DNA of 41,583 nucleotides. It comes from an uncultured Mucilaginibacter sp. (GTDB lineage: Bacteria > Bacteroidota > Bacteroidia > Sphingobacteriales > Sphingobacteriaceae). Positions 1 through 7,551 of this stretch are shown piece by piece. Position 1 is the first letter of the stretch. Every line of letters begins with the position of its first letter. The position numbers and the translations under genes were made by a program. The notes under the pieces were generated by a model. It did not search any database and was not told the origin of the DNA. It saw nothing but the letters and a program-made list of their open reading frames with translations. The stretch covers positions 1 through 41,583 of the forward strand of contig CAIPPO010000018.1 in NCBI GenBank assembly GCA_903866915.1, in the 5' to 3' direction.

Positions 1-93
1 GCATTTTTTTTTATCCGAATACCTCTATGTCAACCAAACCACTACAAACTTTCGATAATTCTGTCTACAAACTTCGGCCTCTGTCGACCGTAT

Positions 94-120
94 TCATGAT
101 ATCAAATTTGTATATCATGA
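94..120. repeat. 9-bp perfect inverted repeat at the lipoprotein start
   Basis: TCATGATAT at 94-102 and ATATCATGA at 112-120 are exact inverted copies with a 9-base spacer. The right arm contains the candidate ATG at 117. This could be an operator for a dimeric regulator or an RNA hairpin masking the start. It is seen directly in the sequence, and its function is unknown. Confidence 0.5.
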
Positions 121-440
121 ACCATTCTATCAAGTATTCTTCACGTTTCTCAGCAACAAAGGCCACAGGTCTTTTCGCATTAAAAATGATGCTTTTATTT
201 TGCTTGCTATCAACCTGCGCTTGCACAAAGGACAATCTGGATAACCGCATTTTACTGGCGGGAACCAAATGCAATATTTATGCAGGGGTTTTTGGAACAG
301 GTGGCATGCAACCAGCACAACCGGTAACAGTTGTGAATATATACAGTACTGATAGTGCCGGCTTGATCTATTATAACGTGACCGATACCAACGGCGTATC
401 CTGGCAGATACCTGATAATGATCTGCAGGTTTTGAAATAA
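117..440 (+). CDS. small putative lipoprotein, unknown function
   Basis: I do not recognise a family. The protein has about 107 residues from the ATG at 117. It has a basic N-terminus, a short hydrophobic stretch and a cysteine cluster (LLSTCAC) that could serve as a lipobox, although Thr at -1 is not canonical. The mature part carries alternating hydrophobic/polar segments that suggest a small beta-rich domain. The frame is open from an ATG at 27, but that would put about 50 residues before the signal sequence. ATG 186 gives the shortest signal peptide but leaves no basic residue. I chose 117 as a compromise, and the start is uncertain. The gene ends 63 bases before the convergent hydrolase, and I see no strong terminator between them. 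Confidence 0.5.
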   Translation: MNHSIKYSSRFSATKATGLFALKMMLLFCLLSTCACTKDNLDNRILLAGTKCNIYAGVFGTGGMQPAQPVTVVNIYSTDSAGLIYYNVTDTNGVSWQIPDNDLQVLK

Positions 441-503
441 TGTGCTCCCTGAGGGGCAGAAAGTGTAATACGAATTTTTCGTTGAGATTTGTTTCCAAAA
501 AAA

Positions 504-1409
504 CTATTTCGAAATTTTCCGCAGAAAGGGGCTATTCTCAAACAATAACCTAAAATTATCCGGACTGAAGATAATATCATTATGTTGTTTCAGGCTGTGG
601 ATATATAGAAGCCTGTTATTTTCGATTGCGGCGGGCGTTAGGGCAGTTTCTTCTGTTTCAACCAATGCTGTATGCTGATTTTTCAAAAGGTTAACCATTC
701 TTTGGCTTTCTTCTTTAGGACCTTCGCCATAATCCGTAAAAAAATGGATGAATCTGGCATCTGTATCTTTATTGAGCCAGGAAATAAATTTTTCAGTGCC
801 GTCATACAAGGCATCAAAAAGTATGGCCTCATTAATTTTTATGCCCCCTTTTTCTACAATAAATGCAATTACTTCCCCGCCGCCGCTATGCCCACCTAAA
901 AGAATATGCCCTGGCTTGCAGTTTTTATCGACCAGCTTTTCATCTTTTAGTCCGCTAAGCACGTCAGCAACTAACGACCTGAATACCCCGGGATTTTCGA
1001 GTTTGCCACCATAGCTATCTGCCGCGTCTTTGGCTGCCTCTGGTAATACGAGCACCGCATTAAGCCCCGATGCCATAAACTGCGTAACAAGTTTATAGTA
1101 TTGTGCTGCATTATCGACATTGTTGTGCCAGCCATGAAACCAGAAAATCAGATCAACCTGCTTTTTTGCGAATAAGCGCGGGGGTGCAATGATCAAAACA
1201 GTGCTGTCGCGGTAATGGTCGGCGGTGGAATAAAATACACCGTCACCAAGGTGTCCATGCATCCTGGCCGTGTCTGGGAATGGCGAATGGGCCGAATGAA
1301 TATGAAAAATTACCGCCCGTTTATTGGCCTGGCCAAAGGTTTGACCGAATGCAAGAAAGTTAAAAAGTAAAAGGGCAACTATCTGGAACGTTTGGTTGCG
1401 AAGATTCAT
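504..1409 (-). CDS. secreted alpha/beta-hydrolase-like protein (copy 1)
   Basis: This 301-residue protein has an N-terminal signal peptide (hydrophobic to about residue 25). It looks like an alpha/beta hydrolase: FHGWHNN at 91-97 resembles an HG oxyanion segment. GGHSGGG at 172-178 is a nucleophile elbow with Ser175. The candidate acid is Asp199 in LFDALY, and the candidate His is 271 or 276 in HSLKQHND. It closely resembles the protein at 10211-11092 over its whole length, including SYGGKLEN, LLxGHSG, LFDALY and FxxWFHGW, so the two are paralogs. The substrate is unknown; a periplasmic esterase or peptidase is possible. The start is the ATG just before the signal sequence. The 73-base gap to the upstream membrane-protein gene on the same strand allows co-transcription. 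Confidence 0.75.
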   Translation of the reverse strand: MNLRNQTFQIVALLLFNFLAFGQTFGQANKRAVIFHIHSAHSPFPDTARMHGHLGDGVFYSTADHYRDSTVLIIAPPRLFAKKQVDLIFWFHGWHNNVDNAAQYYKLVTQFMASGLNAVLVLPEAAKDAADSYGGKLENPGVFRSLVADVLSGLKDEKLVDKNCKPGHILLGGHSGGGEVIAFIVEKGGIKINEAILFDALYDGTEKFISWLNKDTDARFIHFFTDYGEGPKEESQRMVNLLKNQHTALVETEETALTPAAIENNRLLYIHSLKQHNDIIFSPDNFRLLFENSPFLRKISK

Positions 1410-1482
1410 TCTGTGCTGTCAAGACCTAAATATAGCATTTCTACTACCTAAATCGTAGAAAAAGCTAACGGAGCAGCTGGTT

Positions 1483-1890
1483 TTAAATGATGGGTGGCGG
1501 CAGATCTCGGCCCAGCTTATTAAAGAATTCAGCATAGGCCATTTTGAGTTCCTGGAAATTTTTTGTCTGGCGTTCCTTGGAAATACCCGAATCTGACAGA
1601 TCAAAATAAAACATGTATAGCAGGTGCTCATAGGCTTTATCTTTATCACCAAGAGCAAGATACTTGTAATAATTAGCACTGGCGTTGCGCCTTAACGACA
1701 CCTCGTGACTTTTCATTTGCTTTTCCTGGTTGCTGATAATGATGCCTATCTTCCAGTATTTCAAAACATATTTACGGATAAGCAGCGAAACTATCATGAG
1801 CACCCCGATGGAAAGCAGGATAATCAATAATATGTTTAGATAATCCGGATCATTTGACTGTTCCTGCGTCCGCATGGCGAAAGAATGCAT
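1483..1890 (-). CDS. small single-pass membrane protein, unknown
   Basis: This 135-residue protein has one clear transmembrane segment at about residues 18-38 (leucine/isoleucine-rich), followed by basic residues. A soluble, mostly helical, charged domain follows with a Tyr/Lys-rich stretch (NYYKYLALGDKDKAYEHLLY) that looks like a single helical-repeat unit, and the tail is DLPPPII. I do not recognise a family. An alternative start is Met6. It lies directly upstream of the secreted hydrolase on the same strand and diverges from apbE. The 1891-2147 region between the divergent genes is AT-rich and contains no other gene that I can support. Confidence 0.55.
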   Translation of the reverse strand: MHSFAMRTQEQSNDPDYLNILLIILLSIGVLMIVSLLIRKYVLKYWKIGIIISNQEKQMKSHEVSLRRNASANYYKYLALGDKDKAYEHLLYMFYFDLSDSGISKERQTKNFQELKMAYAEFFNKLGRDLPPPII

Positions 1891-2147
1891 AACGAGTTGT
1901 TTAAGTGTTTAGTTAGAACCAGTGAATTATTTGCTTTGTACGTATTTTGTATGAAAATAGGTTATTTCCCTTTTCATTCCAAGCATTGCAAATTAAATGC
2001 CATAATCATAAGTTGGCCCTATTGCTCTTCAAACGTCATAACGTTTTTGAATCGTTTTGTTAAATAATGTTAAAACATGTATTTTAAATTCCTTTGCAGG
2101 TTTTTTCATCCAAACTTCAGAATACCCGCGTAATATTGTCGTTACTG

Positions 2148-3116
2148 ATGCAGGATGACAATATAAAGATTGCTGGAAGCGGCCACAATAGCCCCACCCT
2201 GGTTCGACGGGTTTGTAAGCTAATGGGTAATCGTTTCGAACTAAGTGTTGTTTCGGAAGATGAGACCTGGGCCAACTCGCGGATAGACGAAGGTATAGCC
2301 GAAATCCAGCGGATCGAAAAATTGCTTACCACCTTTAGTGACGATAGCGAAACCAACCTGATCAATAGAAATGCAGGCATAACGCCGGTGCGGGTAAGCC
2401 GCGAGACCTTTGACCTGATCGCACGTTCGTTGAAAATATCGGGCTTAACTCAGGGGGCATTTGACATTACCTATGGTTCGATCGACAAGAGGTTGTGGAA
2501 TTTTGATCAAAGCATGACCTCCCTGCCCGACACGGAAACCGCAAAGCAAATGGTTAGACTGATCAATTACCGCAACGTGATACTCGATAACGATCAGCAA
2601 ACCGTTTTTTTGAAAGAAGCAGGTATGCGTATTGGTTTTGGTGGGATTGGCAAAGGATATGCGGCCGAGCGGGCGAAATTGATCATGAAACAACAGGGTG
2701 TTCAGCATGGTGTTGTCAATGCTTCGGGCGACTTAACCACCTGGGGTATGCAACCCAACGGGCAGCCATGGACTGTCGGCATTGCAAATCCGGATGCTAA
2801 ACATGAGATATTTTCCTATATGTGTATATCCAACCTTGCTGTAGCCACATCGGGCAACTATGAGAAATTCGTGATCATCGGCGGTAAAAAATATTCTCAT
2901 ACCATTGATCCGCGGACTGGTTTACCGGTAACCGGGATTAAAAGTGTGACCATCATTACTACCAATGCCGAGATTGCCGATGCCATGGCAACTCCGGTTA
3001 CCATTATGGGAATTCGTACAGGACTGGACATGGTTAACCAGATCAAAGACATGGAGGCAGTGATCATTGATGATCATGATCGCATTTATACGTCGAAAAA
3101 TATTCATATTAAATAG
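2148..3116 (+). CDS. apbE: FAD:protein FMN transferase (ApbE family)
   Basis: ApbE-family enzymes split FAD and attach FMN through a phosphoester bond to Thr/Ser of target proteins, using Mg2+. Counting from ATG 2148 (322 aa), the family landmarks are present: KLMGNRFEL near 24-32, GGIGKGYA at 165-172, NASGDL at 191-196, SGNYEKF at 235-241, HTIDPRTG at 251-258 and ADAMAT ending near 283 (metal site). The frame is open from a TTG at 2094, but that codon sits in a promoter-like TTCCTTTG, so ATG 2148 is preferred. Neither start gives a signal peptide or lipobox, although most bacterial ApbE proteins are exported; cytoplasmic action or recent loss of the leader is possible. The small DUF4266 gene begins 8 bases after its stop, so they are surely co-transcribed. 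Confidence 0.9.
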   Translation: MQDDNIKIAGSGHNSPTLVRRVCKLMGNRFELSVVSEDETWANSRIDEGIAEIQRIEKLLTTFSDDSETNLINRNAGITPVRVSRETFDLIARSLKISGLTQGAFDITYGSIDKRLWNFDQSMTSLPDTETAKQMVRLINYRNVILDNDQQTVFLKEAGMRIGFGGIGKGYAAERAKLIMKQQGVQHGVVNASGDLTTWGMQPNGQPWTVGIANPDAKHEIFSYMCISNLAVATSGNYEKFVIIGGKKYSHTIDPRTGLPVTGIKSVTIITTNAEIADAMATPVTIMGIRTGLDMVNQIKDMEAVIIDDHDRIYTSKNIHIK

Positions 3117-3124
3117 CTAAAGTG

Positions 3125-3346
3125 ATGTTCAACAAAAGTGTACGATTGTTGATTGCCTTGCTGGCGCTTGCTGGTTTTTCTTTCTGTGTTCATTTGAAAG
3201 AATACCAGAAAAACCGGATCAACGATTCAGAAATGGCTTTGACCAATCGTAAAGTTGAGAAAAATGAATTGAATTTTGAATCATACAGAGAAGCAGCGTC
3301 GGGGGCAAATTCGGGTAAAACGGGTGGTGGTTGCGGATGTAATTAA
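3125..3346 (+). CDS. DUF4266-type small exported protein with GGGCGCN tail
   Basis: This 73-residue protein matches what I recall of DUF4266: an N-terminal export signal, a Cys (C21) at its end, a short charged middle (SEMALTNRKVE) and a glycine-rich C-terminus with a closing GGGCGCN. The lipobox is poor (FSFC, with Phe at -1), so lipidation is uncertain. SGANS at 59-63 is a near match to the S/T-GA-S/T type motif modified by ApbE, and C70-G-C72 could be a redox pair or metal ligand. GTG at 3122 is an alternative start one codon earlier. It sits between apbE and the DUF3570 barrel, an arrangement conserved in many Bacteroidota and Proteobacteria as far as I know. Its function is unknown. Confidence 0.8.
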   Translation: MFNKSVRLLIALLALAGFSFCVHLKEYQKNRINDSEMALTNRKVEKNELNFESYREAASGANSGKTGGGCGCN

Positions 3347-3373
3347 GTATCCGCATAAGGAGTTATAATTAAT

Positions 3374-4672
3374 ATGAAGAGGGTTTATTTATCTATTATC
3401 GGGTTTTCGTTGTTGTGCCGCTTAAGTGTACATGCGCAAAGCAGCGTTGATACGGTACCACATCGGGTTATTACAAGTTCAAATGAGCCTGCTGTCAATA
3501 CCAACTATTCGCCTACAACATTACACGTTGACGAGATTAACCTGGTTTCAAGCTACTATTGGCAAAATGGCGACCATTCGGCTGTTACCGGCGGTATTGG
3601 TACCGAAAAAGTGACCGACATCTCCAATGGCATCGACCTAAAACTGGTTTGGGGCAATTCTAACTATAAAAAAAATACGCTTACAGCCGGTTTGGGGTAT
3701 GACCATCATACTTCAGCTTCGGCAGCTTTTGTTAACAAAAGCGGTGCTTCGAGAACCGGGGGCGACAGGTTGTACCCTTCACTCGACTGGACGGTTGAAA
3801 ATGTGAAAAAAGGAAGCAGCTTCGGCATTGGTGCTTATTATTCGGGCGAATATAATTACAATTCGCGGGGCGCCGACCTTCATTTTTCGCAAAAAACGGC
3901 AGATAGGAGCGGTGAATTCAGCGCCAAATTTCAGGCTTATTTTGACCAGGTAACGCTTATTTACCCATCTGAGTTTGTGCCCAAATCTACCACAACTAAC
4001 GCTGGTGGTACTACAGTGATTACTTCCGCAAGCGGCTTAACCTATGGCGAGAATTCTCATAGGCGCAATATCCCCAGCAGTCCGAGAAATAGCTATACCG
4101 CCTCTTTTGGTTATTCCCAAATTGTAAATTCGCGGCTTCAGGTGATGTTCCTGGTTGATGCCGTAGCACAGAACGGATACCTGAGTTTACCTTTCCACCG
4201 CGTTTATTTCAATACAGGCAAGGATACGATTGAAAAGCTGCCTGCTAACCGGTTTAAATTACCAATTGGCTTCAGACTTAACTATTTTGTTGCTGATAAT
4301 CTGATCATACGCTCCTACTACCGTTATTATATTGATAGCTGGGGTATCAAATCAAATACGGCCTATGTTGAAATGCCAATTAAGCTTACACCGTTTTTCT
4401 CCATTTCTCCGTTTTACAGGTATTATGATCAATCGGCTTCAAGGTATTTTGCACCCTATGAGGGCCATAGCGTTAACGACCAATACTATACAAGTAATTA
4501 CGAATACTCAAAATTCCAGAGCAATTTTATTGGAATCGGATTTAGATTGGCTCCGCCTAAAGGTGTTTTTGGATGGCAGAACCTGCACGATCTGGAATTG
4601 CGGTACGGACATTATACCCAAACCACAGACCTGGTATCGAGCGTAGTTTCACTTAGCCTTGGCTTTAAATAG
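3374..4672 (+). CDS. DUF3570 outer-membrane beta-barrel protein
   Basis: This 432-residue exported protein has a signal peptide (cleavage after HAQ, about residue 22). The rest is alternating polar/aromatic strands typical of an outer-membrane barrel (for example SYYRYYIDSWGI, SISPFYRYYDQ, LELRYGHY), ending in a final strand VSLSLGFK. The motif RRNIPSSPRNSYTASFGYSQ and the overall plan fit DUF3570. An unusually good Shine-Dalgarno sequence (AAGGAG at 3357-3362, 11 bases before the ATG) precedes it, which is rare for this phylum. It is the third gene of the apbE unit, 27 bases after the DUF4266 stop. It is probably the outer-membrane partner of the small Gly/Cys-tailed protein, which is an inference from constant neighbourhood. 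Its channel or scaffold role is unknown. Confidence 0.85.
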   Translation: MKRVYLSIIGFSLLCRLSVHAQSSVDTVPHRVITSSNEPAVNTNYSPTTLHVDEINLVSSYYWQNGDHSAVTGGIGTEKVTDISNGIDLKLVWGNSNYKKNTLTAGLGYDHHTSASAAFVNKSGASRTGGDRLYPSLDWTVENVKKGSSFGIGAYYSGEYNYNSRGADLHFSQKTADRSGEFSAKFQAYFDQVTLIYPSEFVPKSTTTNAGGTTVITSASGLTYGENSHRRNIPSSPRNSYTASFGYSQIVNSRLQVMFLVDAVAQNGYLSLPFHRVYFNTGKDTIEKLPANRFKLPIGFRLNYFVADNLIIRSYYRYYIDSWGIKSNTAYVEMPIKLTPFFSISPFYRYYDQSASRYFAPYEGHSVNDQYYTSNYEYSKFQSNFIGIGFRLAPPKGVFGWQNLHDLELRYGHYTQTTDLVSSVVSLSLGFK

Positions 4673-4688
4673 CATATGATGAAAACTT

Positions 4689-4696
4689 TATTTTTG
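4689..4696 (+). promoter_or_regulatory. Bacteroidota-type -7 element before the thioredoxin gene
   Basis: TATTTTTG matches TAnnTTTG exactly. It lies in the 52-base gap after the DUF3570 stop and 28 bases before the thioredoxin ATG. The upstream -33 match is weak (TTTA at 4664-4667). It may give the thioredoxin gene a transcript of its own. Confidence 0.35.
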
Positions 4697-4724
4697 GATT
4701 TATTAATTAAAAAACGTTAGAATT

Positions 4725-5159
4725 ATGAAAATTATAGCCATCTATTTTTTGATGTTGATGATGCCCAAAGCCGAATGGTCGGGCGATTTTGAAGCTGCGC
4801 GCAGCCAGGCAGTAAAAGAGCACAAATTGATACTGATCAATTTTTCGGGATCCGATTGGTGCGGGCCTTGTATACGTTTGCGTTCGGAAATATTGGAATC
4901 GGCGAAATTTGAGAATTATGCAGCAGATCACCTGATTTTGGTTCGCGCTGATTTTCCGCGCCAGAAGAAAAACCAGCTAGCAAAAGACCAGGTAAAAAGA
5001 AACGAGGCCCTGGCCGATAAATATAATTCCGAGGGTAAGTTTCCATACACCCTGCTGGTTGACGAAACCGGCAAAGTTTTAAAATCATGGGATGGATTCC
5101 CGAATGAAACCCCCGACCAATTTGTGTGGGATATCAGTAATGTGATGGACTCTAAGTAA
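4725..5159 (+). CDS. thioredoxin-like disulfide reductase, probably envelope
   Basis: This 144-residue thioredoxin-fold protein has its active-site pair in SDWCGPC (Cys46 and Cys49). It also has the expected FPYTLLVDETGKV segment, with Pro in the cis-Pro region. The N-terminus (IIAIYFLMLMMPKAEW) resembles a short export signal, so it probably works in the periplasm, but cleavage is unclear. It is close to the SoxW/thioredoxin_7-like proteins that accompany ApbE-DUF4266-DUF3570 genes. A plausible job is to reduce the CGC tail of the DUF4266 protein or to protect it from oxidation; this is inference from position. It lies 52 bases after the DUF3570 gene and may have its own promoter. Confidence 0.85.
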   Translation: MKIIAIYFLMLMMPKAEWSGDFEAARSQAVKEHKLILINFSGSDWCGPCIRLRSEILESAKFENYAADHLILVRADFPRQKKNQLAKDQVKRNEALADKYNSEGKFPYTLLVDETGKVLKSWDGFPNETPDQFVWDISNVMDSK

Positions 5160-5229
5160 ATTTGTTGAGGAAAAGGTAAATTAGGTATAGCTATTAAACC
5201 TTTTGCCAAAACAACAATCTTATGAGCAT

Positions 5230-6681
5230 ATGAAAAAAATCTCCCTGGTAATAATTACCCTGCTTATATGTGGTTTAAGCAAAGCGCAGAGCCCTGTAGT
5301 TGATAATCATCCTTCATCGCAATTATTTGCTATTGATTATCAAAGCGGACAGGAAATACAGGTTGGCGGCGATCAGGCTACGCTGTTCAAGGATGCTTTT
5401 ATCGACCTGGTGGCTGCAACTCCTCAATCGCGCGAGCTTTTAAAGCAAACGCCCGGACGTAAAATAGCAGTAATCAAACAGATAGACCCTGGCAAGAAAA
5501 TTAATGGTTACCAGCTTACCTGGGAGAGTATTGCCTTCAACCGCGAAAGTCCGATATGTACTTTCTATTATAATATTGACGAGAATAGCCTATTCTTTTT
5601 CGACCCTGCTGTAAACAATTGGCGGATCATTCCGATAGAAGGTGCCAATAACAATAACCTTAACAATTGCCGTAATTACGCCAATTTTAATAATAACCCT
5701 GCGGCAGCGATACCCGATCTCTCGGCAAACGGCGGACAACAGCAAGTACCGGATCTTTCAGCGAATGCCAATGGACAGGACCAGGCAAATGCCGACCTGC
5801 AAACTGGCCTGGATACTTTATCAGATGAGGATCTGCAGGCCAGTGTTGCGCCTCCTGCCTTGCCTGAATACGAACAGCCTCCTTGCCCTACCGACGGGTA
5901 TTTGTGGCAGCCGGGTTATTGGACCTGGAACGTTGCAGCGCGCGATTATTTTTGGGTACCGGGTGTTTGGGTGGCTCCTCCACGTTTCGGGTTGCTTTGG
6001 ACACCGGGGTACTGGGGATTTTTCGGCGGATTTTACCGTTTTCACCACGGTTATTGGGGGCCAACCGTTGGATTTTATGGTGGCATAAACTATGGCTTTG
6101 GATATGTTGGTGTAGGCTTTGTTGGTGGCGGATGGCACGGGAATGTATTTAGGTACAATACGGCCGTAGTTCGTGTAAATACTACCGTTATCCATAATAC
6201 CTATGTCGATAACACGGTTATCAGAAATACAACGGTGATCAACAGAACGAGCTTTAATGGGGGATCAGGCGGGATAGGTGCAAGACCTACCGCAATCGAA
6301 CTCGCTGCTTCACACGAACAGCATTTCGCCCCAACGGCACTGCAGGTTGCACACAGGCAGGCTGCTGTTGCCGATAAAGCTCAGGCAGCTTCAGTAAGCA
6401 ACGGACGTCCTGCAACAATCTCACTGCAACATGTAACGGCAACTCCTGTGGTTAACAACAATCGCGGTAACATTTCGCAGCCCAACAATAAAAATTTCGG
6501 CATACAACCGAATAATAACACCAGAAACTTAGGAACGCAGCCCAATAGTAACAAAGCCGTTAATCCAAGGCCCAATAACGGTAGCAATTTTCAGCAACAC
6601 CAGGTGCAGCAGCCTAACCGGGGTAACAGATCGCAACCAAAGCCGCCCAGGCAAAATAACCGGAAACAGAAAAATAATTAA
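5230..6681 (+). CDS. exported WxPGxW-repeat protein, Asn/Gln-rich tail
   Basis: This 483-residue protein has a signal peptide (MKKISLVIITLLICGLSKAQ). A DUF3300-like or unassigned N-terminal region of about 130 residues follows, then a low-complexity Asn/Ala/Asp linker. A block of WxPGxW motifs (YLWQPGYW from about 224, FWVPGVW, LWTPGYW) leads into a Gly/Tyr-rich stretch (FYGGINYGFGYVGVGFVGG). The tail is rich in N, Q, T, P and R and ends in basic residues. WxPGxW repeats are known in secreted proteins of unclear role, often linked to the cell surface. The frame is open from 5203, but the ATG at 5230 starts exactly at the signal peptide. It lies 70 bases after the thioredoxin gene and is followed by a terminator, so it may be the last gene of this unit. 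Confidence 0.75.
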   Translation: MKKISLVIITLLICGLSKAQSPVVDNHPSSQLFAIDYQSGQEIQVGGDQATLFKDAFIDLVAATPQSRELLKQTPGRKIAVIKQIDPGKKINGYQLTWESIAFNRESPICTFYYNIDENSLFFFDPAVNNWRIIPIEGANNNNLNNCRNYANFNNNPAAAIPDLSANGGQQQVPDLSANANGQDQANADLQTGLDTLSDEDLQASVAPPALPEYEQPPCPTDGYLWQPGYWTWNVAARDYFWVPGVWVAPPRFGLLWTPGYWGFFGGFYRFHHGYWGPTVGFYGGINYGFGYVGVGFVGGGWHGNVFRYNTAVVRVNTTVIHNTYVDNTVIRNTTVINRTSFNGGSGGIGARPTAIELAASHEQHFAPTALQVAHRQAAVADKAQAASVSNGRPATISLQHVTATPVVNNNRGNISQPNNKNFGIQPNNNTRNLGTQPNSNKAVNPRPNNGSNFQQHQVQQPNRGNRSQPKPPRQNNRKQKNN

Positions 6682-6700
6682 TAAACTAATAGCTACTAAA

Positions 6701-6741
6701 AAGGAGTCTTCAGCTTATTGCATGAAGACTCTTTTTTTTTG
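6701..6741 (+). terminator. rho-independent terminator
   Basis: A 9-bp perfect stem, GAGTCTTCA (6704-6712) with TGAAGACTC (6723-6731), has a 10-base loop and is followed by nine T residues. It closes the transcription unit ending with the WxPGxW-repeat gene. Confidence 0.9.
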
Positions 6742-6776
6742 GAAAAGCTTATGTTAAATTAGATAAAATTTCCATC

Positions 6777-7484
6777 ATGAACGTTGCAGAAATAATGCCT
6801 TATCTGGAATCAAAGGGAAGCGAAAGTATTAAAAAAATACTTTTGAAACATGGGATCAAAGAGCCCTTTTTTGGGGTTAAGATTGAATACCTCAAAGAGA
6901 TACAGAAAATAGTTAAAACTGATTACCAATTGGCAAAAGAGCTTTATGCCACCGGTAACGCCGATGCGATGTATTTAGCGGGATTAATTGCCGATGATGC
7001 TCAAATGACGCCCGATGATCTGCAACTATGGGCCCGGCAGGCTGTATCCAACAATATCAGCGAATACACCGTGCCCTGGGTGGCTACAGGAAACAAATAC
7101 GGCTATGAACTTGCTTTGGCGTGGATCGATTCTGCAGATGAGCAAACTGCAGTGATCGGGTGGGCGACCCTGTTGAATTGGGTATCACAAAAACCCGATA
7201 GCGAATTAGATCTAACCGCACTCCGTTCGCTTTTAGCAAGAGTGGTAAAAACTATACATAACGCACCAAACCGGGTTCGCAGTGTTATGAACAACTTCCT
7301 GATTTCATTGGGAACTTATGTGACCGCACTTACTGATGAAGTAATAGCAGCAGCGCAAACCATAGGCGATGTAATGGTCGACAAAGGCGATACGGCCTGT
7401 AAAGTACCGCGCGCTGAAGACTATATCCTGAAAGCAAAAGCCAAAGGCAGCATCGGAAAGAAGAAAAAAATGGTGAAGTGCTGA
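6777..7484 (+). CDS. DNA alkylation repair protein, AlkD-like
   Basis: This 235-residue, all-helical protein has the pattern of AlkD/AlkC-like HEAT-repeat proteins (residues about 20-200). EPFFGVKIEYLKEIQKIVK resembles the first repeats, EYTVPWVATGNKYGYELALAW the middle, and the conserved NRVRSVMNNFLISLGTYV the C-terminal repeats. AlkD-type enzymes remove bulky or cationic alkylated bases such as 3- and 7-methylpurines. The last 15 residues are a lysine-rich tail (KAKAKGSIGKKKKMVKC). The gene stands alone, 36 bases after a terminator, and precedes a methyltransferase by 67 bases. I assign the family with fair confidence; the substrate is inferred. Confidence 0.8.
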   Translation: MNVAEIMPYLESKGSESIKKILLKHGIKEPFFGVKIEYLKEIQKIVKTDYQLAKELYATGNADAMYLAGLIADDAQMTPDDLQLWARQAVSNNISEYTVPWVATGNKYGYELALAWIDSADEQTAVIGWATLLNWVSQKPDSELDLTALRSLLARVVKTIHNAPNRVRSVMNNFLISLGTYVTALTDEVIAAAQTIGDVMVDKGDTACKVPRAEDYILKAKAKGSIGKKKKMVKC

Positions 7485-7516
7485 CCGTAAAAGCTGCAAT
7501 TTGCGGCTTCTGAGTC

Positions 7517-7524
7517 TAGCTTTG
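7517..7524 (+). promoter_or_regulatory. -7 element of the methyltransferase promoter
   Basis: TAGCTTTG is an exact TAnnTTTG match 27 bases before the ATG at 7552. No TTTG at the usual 19-base spacing is visible; a TTTG at 7500-7503 is only 13 bases away. Confidence 0.4.
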
Positions 7525-7551
7525 CCCTGACAATAAAGGACAACATTTGAT

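Noticed and set aside
1885..2067. 60-codon frame upstream of apbE
   Set aside because: It overlaps the divergent gene start, its product is Cys/Ile-rich with no signal pattern, and it was considered and dropped as a lost ApbE leader because the frame and sequence do not fit.
5821..6195. 124-codon open frame opposite the WxPGxW-repeat gene
   Set aside because: The product is a shadow of the repeated Trp/Pro/Gly codons.
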